DNA of 64,000 nucleotides from Cryptomeria japonica. Its lineage: Eukaryota; Streptophyta; Pinopsida; Cupressales; Cupressaceae. The notes under the pieces were generated by a model. It worked only from the letters and a program-made list of their open reading frames with translations, was not told the origin of the DNA and made no database searches. Shown here one piece after another: positions 12,644 through 21,749 of the stretch. The stretch lies in NCBI RefSeq assembly GCF_030272615.1, contig NC_081405.1, forward strand, positions 609,140,677 to 609,204,676, read 5' to 3'. The position numbers and the translations under genes are program-made. Numbering within the stretch: position 1 is the first letter of the stretch; each line of letters starts with the position of its first letter.

Positions 12644-12738
12644 AAAATATGACCAATAAAATCTAATATCTGATTTAATCGGATATCAGATTTTAGCCAT
12701 GTGGCAGTTTAGTTCATAAATTGCGGCAACGGGAATTT
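12644..12738 (-). repeat. Right arm of the inverted repeat flanking the satellite block
   Basis: It is the reverse-complement partner of 7553-7650. It contains a decayed GATATC palindrome at about 12660-12692 whose left half has lost its CpG pairs (CCG to CTG or CTA). CCATGTGGCAGTTTAGTTCAT occurs twice, near 12697 and 12742; the second copy supplies the first codons of the transposase frame. Confidence 0.8.
12660..12692 (+). promoter_or_regulatory. GATATC motif, copy 3, upstream of the transposase
   Basis: AATCTAATATCTGATT, one T, AATCGGATATCAGATT. It is the same palindrome as at 7599 with decayed CpGs. Its right edge lies about 50 bases before the ATG at 12744, a position fit for a promoter or operator-type site. 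Confidence 0.5.
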
Positions 12739-12743
12739 TTGCC

Positions 12744-15235
12744 ATGTGGCAGTTTAGTTCATTATTTGAAATCGATGAGAACATTATTGCAAATCTTGAA
12801 GGCAAGAGGTCAACAAGAACCATTCGGTTGAGGGATACAAAACTTTTCAACCAAAATTTTACCAATAAGACATTGATCGAGCAATGCCAACTCTTTGTTC
12901 AATTGCTAAACATGATAAAGATGAGACCATTGCTAAACAAATTGAAGATTCGTATGAACAAGAAAACGGAGAGAAATTCTATTATTGCAAAAAATCTATT
13001 TGACGCTCTCAATTCTATTGGAAATAATACCAAAGAAAGAGATAAGAGAGCCGCTCGAAGAGTGATTACAACCTCCTTAGTAAACCATCAATTGAGGAAG
13101 GCTTGTCAAATGAGACAAACTTGTGTTGATTTTAACATAAACCGTAAAACTTTGGATAGAGCACTTGCATGAAGACAAAGACTTGACGATCCACTTCAAC
13201 AAGATACATGGGCATTTGGTGGGAGGCTTCCACATGTTGATAGAAAGTTGATTGATAATGTGAAGGAAGAGATTCAACAATTTTGGCACTCTAATTCTAG
13301 AGTGTCACCCAATGTAAAGGACGTTTTGAAATTAAGAATCGGCAACCGAGACTGCACACCACATCCCAAACATTTCTTGGAATCAAGCCAAACAATGTTG
13401 TACAAAATTTTTTGTGAATTACATCCAACTTTGCAAATATCACAAAGGGCCTTTGAATCTTTGAAACCATTTTATTGTGTTCCTCTTAAGATTCACAATA
13501 CTTGTTGTTGCAAGTACCATGTGGAGTTTTCAATGTACAATGAACTTTTATGTCATATTCATTCTACGATGCATACTAATGAGATGTTGTAGGAGTTGGT
13601 GCAATGTTATTTCCGAGATCATCAAGAGACTTGCAAGATCTATTTTTATGCCCTAGAGATGATGGCTGCTATTTCTATAGAAATTGTTGTTTGAATGAGA
13701 ACTGCTCAGAATACGGTGGGTTGTCAAAGTTTGTTTCATGTTTTCATGAGGGCAGTGAACACGAGTTTGGAAATAATTATGTTGAGAAAAAAAGATACAA
13801 GACAGTGAAATATACTATGAAGAGTGGAGGTGAAGGTTCTAGATGCGAATTAGTCTCAAGAGAAGTGAGTATTGCTGATTTTATTTTGGATTTTAAGGAA
13901 AATCTTTTCTACAAGTATGCAAGGCACACCCATAGGTCTCAGTGGTTGGATCAACAGTTCAGGATGTGTAAGAACTCTTTCCCAATTGGCACTATTGTAT
14001 TGGTGGTTGATTTTGCAGAGAACTATACATTGCAACCACAGAATGAGGTACAGTCTCAGTACTACAATTCAATCTAGATTGCTATTTTTGTTCACATTAC
14101 ATATAGACATACTCCTGATAGTACAAAAGAGGACAGGAAGATAATCAAGGAGTATCTTTTTTATATGAGCGATGATAGATCACACTCCTCCGAGTATGTG
14201 CAACATTCTTTCAAGAATTTTTTTGAGTTCTTGCATGAGAAAGATATTGAACTTGACCGACATATAATATGGTCAGATAACTGTACGGGTCAATTCAAGA
14301 ATGCACGTATGTTTTATTGGTTGAGTAGAATGCATGTGGAGAGGCGTATACCTCATATTTGGTGGTTTTTTGAGGCGGGGCATGGGAAGGGAGAGCATGA
14401 TGGAGCAGGTGCATGTTTGAAGAGAGCTCTAGTTAAGGAGCAATTGAGGATTTCAGGTGCAAATTTCTCTAATGCACATTCTATTGTTGATTGGTGTAGT
14501 TCAGCATTGTCACATGGAGGTACTCTTGATTCAGCAGTGAGTAGATTCTTTTGGTTGGTTGAGGAGGGAATAGTGGGAGATAGATTGGATTGTCAAACAA
14601 TTAAAGATTCTTCAAAGATGCATTCATTTCTCAACTCAGATGCAAGTATAGGGACCATTTGGACATGAGCGTTGGCTTGTTTTTGTCAGAGTTGTCTTCG
14701 GTGTGATTGGGATCAGTGTGAGTCAAGTGAGTGGGTTGATACATGGATTCCCCACTATCTAACTCCTTTATCTCAAACAATATCCTTGTCAAACAATGAC
14801 ATGGAAAGTTCACTTGAGTATGATCATCTATCAGATCTTGTACAACTAGGACATGTTTTTGCAGTTATTGCATCGCAAGGGAATGAAGAGAGATTAGAAT
14901 ATTGGTTGGCACGATGTGTACAGGGAAAACAAAAGCTAACACAACCAGTGACAGATGATGATGGGTTCACATATCCTACAGGTTCAATTGTTGTTGTGGG
15001 AACTTGGTTGCGAACATACATGATTAGAAAGAATGGCATACCTGAATTTGAAGACTATGAGAGACACAAAACCATTATAATGTATTCACACCTTATTATA
15101 GCTACAAATGTCAAGTTGTTGAAGCATCAAGCAAAACCGAAGACCAAAGAGCTATGGACAGTGACTACTGCTGATCATGAAGCAATACTGGATACTCTTA
15201 AACAAAGAGATGACCCTTCAGGCACACTTGAGTAG
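12744..15235 (+). pseudogene. DDE transposase of the 15.1-kb element (about 830 codons), broken
   Basis: The N-terminal half (12744-13630, frame of 12744) includes a basic stretch (TERNSIIAKNLFDALNSIG, KRAARRV) and a Cys-rich part near 13495-13520 (CCCKYH). A frame change near 13630 leads into the second half, with a Cys-rich cluster at 13640-13710 (CPRDDGCYFYRNCC-NENCSEYGG) that may bind zinc. The catalytic core shows Asp at 14009 (VLVVDFAENY), Asp at 14276 (IIWSDNCTGQFKN) and an acidic pair at 14393/14399 in HGKGEHDGAGACLKRA. In-frame stops at 13170 (TGA), 13590 (TAG), 14075 (TAG) and 14666 (TGA) are all one C-to-T change from CGA or CAG. The first six codons come from a duplicated inverted-repeat segment, so the true start may be downstream or in an unseen exon. 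The ENY / SD-Q-K / GKG-DG pattern is shared with transposase-like proteins widespread in animals and lower plants. The Sola label is provisional. Confidence 0.75.
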
Positions 15236-16969
15236 TAGGTCTTTAATGGTGCCTTATTTTTTTATCATGCATTTCATTTCAAACAATGATCATTAAATGT
15301 TAATGTTCAAGTTTGTTACATGTATATTAAGGATGTGTTCAAAATGTAGGTCTATTGATGAACGTTTTTTTTTTGGCAACACGGTTTTTGCATGCACATA
15401 GTGAGTACACTCGATATAATTGGAAGGGACGTATTTTTGCAACACGACTTATTATCATGCATTTGATGAGCTTTGCAATTTTTGTTATTAGAGAACACTA
15501 TTTGATAATTTTTTATGATATAATTATCGCATAACCTTTATGCTCATGAAGGTATTTTTTGATGATATACAACAGTATCACATTATTATTTTTGCATCAA
15601 CATAGTGGGTTCTGTTGATATAATTCGAAGGGACATATTTTTATGGTATATGATCACACCTTTTCAATTATTATCATGCATTTTAGTTGAAGTGATTATC
15701 ATAAATCCGTTATGTTCATCCATGCATTTTATGTGTAGACTAACAATTCTTAAAAATAAAGGTTCATGCTAGATCATTCGTTGTTGATGAGACCCTCTCT
15801 TGGTGATGGTACATATTCCTTTGTGCATTAATGAGATTAAATTATGGGTCTTGTTGTATTTATGATCATGAAGATGATTCAAATGCATGTGGCTAGGACA
15901 CATCTGCAGTGGATCAAATTGTCATGATAGATGATCTATTGAATCAAACATTTGACATTGATAGTCAAGTAAATAGGTTAATGTTGGGCCTTCAACATCA
16001 ACACCTACTAGTCAAAGTGGTCATCGAACTTGCACTTAGGTAACCTTGTCTATTTTTATTCATTAATGGTTTATAAAATAAAGTCAGTTAGATTTTGGCA
16101 ATTGAATAACATTGTTTCGTTTTCAGATGCTGACATCAGATGCACCTAATATTCTCTCCACAATGGAGCATGGTGTTCTCTAGTAGTAGCATCTTTGATG
16201 CTTTTGACAGTAGTATGAGTCAGATTAATAAATTTCTAATTTGATGCTTCCCACAGGGCTTTGCAACTTCAAATTGTGAGTGTGCCCTTGTTACAAATGA
16301 ATTGTACTTTAATCGACATAGATGGTCTATGATGGCTTTTTTGTAAGACTATATGGTTTTATTACATATATTGTACTTTAATCGACATATAACAATATCC
16401 AAGTGGTGGTTGGCATGAGCTTGAATATGGTAAGTTGTATGCATCTTGAAGTTGAATATGATATGTTGTATACATCTTGAAGTTGAACTTTGATTAGACT
16501 TTGTCAGCATTTGATGAATCATAAATGTCATTTTATTATTAATCTTGTGAGTGTGAGGTGCAAGAATAAATATCAATTACTTTGAAAGTCATGGATGGTT
16601 GTCCTCATATGATAACCACCATATGGTTGTGCCTTATGAAGAAAATTTGAACAGATAATAACTAATTGAGAACATCAATTCAAATCCATAATCTAGAGGA
16701 TACTAATAACAGATCTTTGTATATTTATTTTTTCTAATAATGAAACAGGTACAACTGTATTGAGATAAAATGAAGCTTTTCTCTCATATGAAGATGTCAC
16801 GTTGGCAAATTGGTCTTTATTATAATACACAAGACATAAGTAAAATAAAAATGCTCTCAGGGTACAGTTTTGGACTTGAACCATATTGCATAAATCTCAA
16901 GGCTTCAACTTGATTATCATTAAAGGTTTCTGATTGTTTACAAAATATCCCTTCATATCCCTTCATGGA
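15236..16969. other. Intergenic segment between the two transposon genes
   Basis: Mostly AT-rich. A diverged direct repeat is present: TTTTTGCAT-ACATAGTG-GT, then GATATAATT-GAAGGGAC-TATTTTT, near 15385-15440 and again near 15588-15645. A short open stretch at 15870-16039 with one TAG, followed by a possible GT..AG intron (16040-16126), could be a decayed exon, but I cannot tie it to either gene. No other coding signal is seen. Confidence 0.5.
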
Positions 16970-18478
16970 TGTCACATGCGTAGGGTATGACCCCGAGCAT
17001 TGGATCAAGTGGGGGGGGCAAAGCAGGAGCATGCATAGGGTAATTATGCCTAATTGGACATGTTGGAGCTGAGGGTTCGTCATCGCGATGAGCTGAACGA
17101 GAAATTGACTAGGCGACAACATTCCATTGAGTGAGACTGATGATTTTTTCGCCAACCAAAAAATTGCTGCCCTAATAAAACCATAGGGCAACTTGAAATA
17201 CCAGGATAGGCTTTTGTAGGGACCCCTCTCGTGGCCCCATAGGTTCAAAAGGATCATTCGTAGGTGCCACAGATTCTGAGTTAGGGCCCGTCAAAGTTTG
17301 ACAATTTTGAGCACTTAGGGCACTCAAGGGACAATGCTGGTAGGGTATGACCTCGAGCGTTCGATCGAGTGGGGGGGAAAAATAGGAGTATGCGTAGGGT
17401 AATTATGCCTAACTGGACATGTCGGAGCTGACGGTTTGTCATCGCGATGAGCTGAACGAGAAATCGACCAAGCGACAACATTCCATTGAGTGAGACTGAT
17501 GATTTTTTCGCCAACCGAAAAATTGCTGCCCTAATAAAACTGTAGGGCAACTTGAAATATCAAAATAGAATTTTGTAGGGATCTCTCTCATGGCCTTGGA
17601 GGTTCAAACGGATCATTCGCAAGTGCCATAGATTCCGAGTTAAGGCCCGTCAAAGTTTGACAATTTTGAGCACTTAGGGTGCTCAAGGGACGATGTCGGT
17701 AGGGTATGAACCCGAGCGTTCGATCAAGTGTGGGGGCAAGATAGGAGCATGCATAGGGTAATTATGCCTAATTGGACATGTTGGAGTTGACGGTTCATCA
17801 TCACGACGAGCTAAACGAGAAATCGACTAGGCAACAACATTCCATTGAGTGAGACTGATGATTTTTTTGCCAACCGAAAAATTGCTGCCCAAATAAAACC
17901 GTAGGGAAACTTGAAATACCGAGATAGGTTTTTTTAGGGACCCCTCTTCTGGCCCCATAGGTTCAAATGGATCATTTTCAAGTGCCACAGATTTTGAGTT
18001 AGGGCCCGTCAAAGTTTGACAATTTTGAGCACTTAGGGCGCTCAAGGGACGACACCGGTAGGGTATGACCCTGAGCGTTCGATCAAGTCGAGGGGAAAAA
18101 TAGGAGCATGCGTAGGGTAATTATGCCTAACCGGACATGTCGGAGCTGACGGTTCATCATCGCGATGAGCTGAATGAGAAATTGGCCACGCAACAACATT
18201 CCATTGAGTGAGACTGACGATTTTTCGCCAACCAAAAAATTGCTGCCCTAATAAAACCGTAGGGAAACTTGAAAAACCGAGATAGGCTTTTGGAGGGACC
18301 CCTCTCATGGCCCCGTAGGTTCAAATGGATTGTTCGCAGGTGCCACAGATTCCTAGTTAGGGCCCGTCAAAATTTGAAAATTTTGAGCACTTAGGGCGCT
18401 CAAGGGACGACGCCGGTAGGGTATGACCTCGAGCATTCGATCGAGTGGGGGGCCAAAACAGGAGCATGCGTGGGGTAT
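16970..18478. repeat. 359-bp tandem repeat, just over four units
   Basis: TAGGGTATGA starts at 16981, 17341, 17700, 18059 and 18417, giving spacings of 360, 359, 359 and 358. Each unit carries the same landmarks in order: GGAGCATGCGTAGGG, GACATGT-GGAGCTGA, CATCGCGATGAGCTGAA, CAACATTCCATTGAGTG, AGGGCCCGTCAAAGTTTGA. Units differ by scattered substitutions. Base composition is more GC-rich than the flanks. The minus strand is open for 70-145 codons in each unit, but the phases come from the repeat, so I do not call genes. Confidence 0.95.
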
Positions 18479-18672
18479 TGTTCATTAAATTAATTGTATT
18501 TTTTATGAATTGTATTGTTCATTGAATGAATTTTATTGTATTGTTGATTAAATGAATTGTATTCTTCATTAATAAATTGTATTGTATTGTTCATTAAATG
18601 AATTATATTGTTCATTATAAAAACAACACTTATGATGAAATGAAATGAATTGTATTATTCATTAAATAGCCA
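18479..18672. repeat. AT-rich tandem repeat (ATTGTATTGTTCATTAAATGA type)
   Basis: About nine imperfect copies of a 20-24 bp unit containing TTGTATTGTTCATTAAATGAA. It lies directly after the 359-bp array and before the 3' end of the minus-strand gene. Confidence 0.8.
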
Positions 18673-18935
18673 TTATTAACCATTGTTAATTATTGGAATG
18701 AATATTAAAGATTTCCATGATAACACCACACACATATGAGCAACAATTTATATGATCGAATATCAACTTTTGTATATATAAAAATGTCGAATGATTACAA
18801 ATGTATGTCCATACACAAATATGGCATAAACACCAACTGAAACAAAATGTATGTCTAAATACGTGAATCTATGTCCATATACAAAATATACATGCCAACT
18901 AGACATGTAAGCATCCCAAAACTATCTATAACATC

Positions 18936-20879
18936 CTAAGCTGCTGATGGATCATCAAAATCGATCCTCTTCACCGCACTGCTCGGCTCTGAAGGATCCT
19001 GCACAAGAAAAACAAACCACGATTAATATTAGTTATATTATATAATTCACATTCAAAAAGTTAACATAAAAATGAACTATTCATGTTTACCTCATCTCCA
19101 CGTTTTCTCTTCAGCTTTGCAGGACTCTTGATGTATGTCTTTGGTAGAGGAGGTATGTTTTGAATATTTTCATAAACAACCTACATATGTTTAGAAACAT
19201 GACATTGATACAAGTTAGCATATAATTGTTACTGATAATAACAAATTATATCTACTAATCAAAAAATAAAATAAACACACATCTACTTGAGGCATCTCTT
19301 CTTCTTCTTCAGGTATACTGGGTGTAGTCATCAAGGATGTGAAGCCAAGGATTCTCTGTATATATACACAACAAGTATATGAAACTATCAATACATGTAT
19401 AATCACTATAAGTTATTTCAACTATTCATTCAATCATATTTGCATTCAATTACCTTTCCCTTGTCTCTAATTGCACTACCAGATCCTAGATCACACTGCA
19501 CCGCACTCGTGCTGCTTGTGCCCTACAAGAGTAAAATAAGATATACATGCAAGTTACTACATAATATAATTAATACAAATATAAATGATAAGCATGTATG
19601 TACAATAAAATACAAATGACTAGGTGCAATAATATATGTACCATCAAGCTATCAAGGCCAAATGAAATGGCCGACAAGGTGCCCTCCTGAATCTGTCTCA
19701 ACTCATCCTCGATCATCAACTGTTAAATAGACCATGTAAATAAAAATTAGTACTTAATATTATCTAATTTATAAATATTTAATTAAAATATAACATTAAC
19801 TATGAAAACACAAATCTTACCAATACATCATCAATGTATGATGATGGTGCCTCCTCGCCTCTAGCATGTGAGGACTCCCCAGGGTATCCTCCAGTCTGTG
19901 TAATAACCTCTGGTGCATCATGCATCTCATGCACCTCATAATCTGCACTGTCCACAGTAGGATCAACGGGCTATCCAACTGGACCCAAGAATATGTTCCC
20001 ACACATGACACAACTATGTGGCATGCATATGTGTGGAGCCGTGGATGACGTGTCAGCACCACCCGATCCACTGCTACCATAAAAAGTAGGCTGAGCTATT
20101 GACACAGCCTGAGAAACCAAAAGGCTACTCAAAGAGTGAATAGTTGATATGGTCCGTGAAGCCGCCTCACAAATGATATCAGGATGCTGAACTGCAGGTG
20201 GGGGATCAACAGGAGGAGGGGGGATATATGGGCCCTAGACTACTCTGACTACCCCAGGTCTATTTTGGGGCATACCTAAACCTACACCCTGGAAAGGTTG
20301 GATGTCAAAGTAGTTCACATGTTTCTGTAAAACAAACTCAGCATACAATTTTTTTATGAAATAGAAGGGGATATCAAGATTGTTGTTAGGTGGTTTGTCG
20401 AAAACCATCCACCAACAATCCCAAAAGTTTTTCACAATCCCATCATTTGTGTACCATTTGATAGAAAGTTTTGTTTTTTTGGGATCTACAGGCTGACCAG
20501 TACGGGGATTGACAAACAATGAGGTGATTTCGGATTTGGATATCTCAAGATCCTTGATATCCTTATATGACAAGCCATCTACATATTTTTCCTTCATAGA
20601 ATCTCGCCACAAAAGGGCGGCATCGTGCTCCTCGGTCATGGTTTCCATACTTTTTACGATCGACGTGAGAGGATCAAACAATGGGTTTAGATGAGGGATC
20701 CTACGATATACTTCTGCAATCCTCCTCAATTCATTCAAATTTTGTGCAATCAAATCTTGAATTGAGGGGGGGTTTGGCAAATGAGGGTTTGGTTGTTGTA
20801 GTTGTGGTTGGTCAGTGTTTTCATTGTTATCTCCCATTTTTAACCTAATTGAATGTAAACAATTAAATTTAGTTAACAA
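18936..20879 (-). pseudogene. Second gene of the 15.1-kb transposon: six exons, unknown family, two nonsense codons
   Basis: The exon model on minus is 20879-19821, 19719-19642, 19522-19454, 19355-19287, 19180-19091 and 18998-18936 (ending TAG). Every intron has GT..AG ends and every junction falls between codons, giving about 461 residues from the Met at 20837 (preferred, followed by DNNENTDQPQLQQPNPHLP) or 475 from 20879. The N-terminus is Gln/Pro-rich. The central part (LSIKWYTNDGIVKNFWDCWW, FYFIKKLYAEFVLQKHVNYF) is hydrophobic and aromatic and looks like a folded domain I do not recognise. The region after it is Pro-rich. The C-terminus has a basic KLKRKRGDE patch that could be a nuclear signal, then an acidic end. 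TAG codons at 20235-20237 and 19971-19973 each fit a C-to-T change from CAG. The gene converges on the transposase. By position it could be an accessory DNA-binding or transposition protein; that is inference. Confidence 0.72.
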
Positions 20880-21055
20880 ATTTAATCAATTAGGTATTTG
20901 ATTTAAAAAAAACCTAGTTTTCATGAAAAAAACCATATTTTCAATGAAAACTCAAATAAAAATTCACAAAAAATACAAAAAATGAATGAAAATGATTCAA
21001 AACGACAAAATTCTTACCTCTAAATCAATTTTTTAGCAATTTTTTGTCAAAAAAA

Positions 21056-21086
21056 CCGAATATCGGATGGAGCGGATATCAGATTT
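21056..21086 (-). promoter_or_regulatory. GATATC motif, copy 4, upstream of the second gene
   Basis: CCGAATATCGGATGGAGCGGATATCAGATT holds two degenerate copies of the motif. It lies 180-250 bases upstream of the start of the minus-strand gene, a placement comparable to copy 3 before the transposase. Confidence 0.45.
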
Positions 21087-21140
21087 TGACAAATTCGTGC
21101 GACCCATGGGTTAAAAATGACTGACGGGACTGTCACTGTC

Positions 21141-21560
21141 TAAATATAAAATAACATATATAATATAATAATATATTATATAATATAATAATATATTATA
21201 TAATATAATAATATATTATATAATATATTATTATATTATATAATACGTATTGTATTATATTATATATCTTATAATATAATATAATATAATATAATATTAT
21301 ATTATATTATATTATATAATATTATATATTATATTATATTATATTATATATAATATTATACAATATTATATTATATATTATATAATATAATATTATGTTA
21401 TATTATATTATAATATAATATAATATAATATTATATTATATTATAATATATAATATAATTTAATATTATATTATATAATATAATATTATATTATATTATA
21501 TATAATATAATATGTATTATATAATACGTAACATATAATATATATTTTAAATTAAAATTA
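21141..21560. repeat. (TATAATATAATA)n AT-only tract
   Basis: About 400 bases of almost pure A/T, with repeats such as ATAATATATTATATAAT that are self-complementary and would form cruciforms. No genes. Confidence 0.95.
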
Positions 21561-21569
21561 CAAATAAAA

Positions 21570-21602
21570 ATTCGATATCCGATTTTATCCGATATCCGAT
21601 TT
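21570..21602 (+). promoter_or_regulatory. GATATC motif, copy 5 (right arm)
   Basis: ATTCGATATCCGATTTT then ATCCGATATCCGATTT, two direct copies of the half-site. It lies about 145-175 bases inside the right end. Confidence 0.5.
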
Positions 21603-21714
21603 GCATAGGTAATTACTAGGCCAAGGTGTACTGACACCCAGGCCAAGCAAAAAGTCAACACGGATTTTCGCATTTTTAGGCGAGTGAGGAAGGCTATTTT
21701 TTTCACATCACCAC

Positions 21715-21745
21715 TTTTTGGCCCCCCTTGATCCTACACTAACCC
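21715..21745 (-). repeat. Right terminal inverted repeat
   Basis: Its reverse complement begins GGGTTAGTGTAGGATCA and continues to GGCCAAAAA, matching the left end at 24 of the first 30 positions. Confidence 0.85.
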
Positions 21746-21749
21746 TGCT
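21746..21749. repeat. Right 4-bp TSD (TGCT)
   Basis: It matches 6624-6627. The next bases, ATGTTAACAAAG, continue the copia A integrase-to-RT frame. Confidence 0.88.

Larger units (their letters stand above)
6628..21745. mobile_element. 15.1-kb two-gene TIR DNA transposon, provisionally Sola-like
   Basis: Both ends are fixed by the interrupted copia frame. The termini are inverted repeats starting GGGT (24 of the first 30 bases match) and the target duplication is 4 bp. Inside, left to right: a duplicated subterminal arm, a palindromic satellite block flanked by inverted repeats (7553-12738), a transposase pseudogene on plus (12744-15235), a 359-bp satellite (16970-18478), a spliced gene of unknown family on minus (18936-20879), an AT-rich tract and the right arm. 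The two genes converge. A 4-bp TSD fits Sola better than hAT (8 bp), Mutator (9-11 bp), CACTA (3 bp) or PIF/Harbinger (3 bp). The superfamily call is an inference; the element boundaries are directly visible. Confidence 0.85.

Noticed and set aside
16820-18308. Minus-strand ORFs with similar proteins at 360-bp spacing
   Set aside because: They are in-phase shadows of the 359-bp satellite and change frame between units.
21731-21745. CACTA at the right end of the large transposon, suggesting a CACTA element
   Set aside because: The matching left end reads TAGGTG-, the termini that restore the copia frame start with GGGT, the TSD is 4 bp and not 3, and the transposase lacks CACTA-type text.
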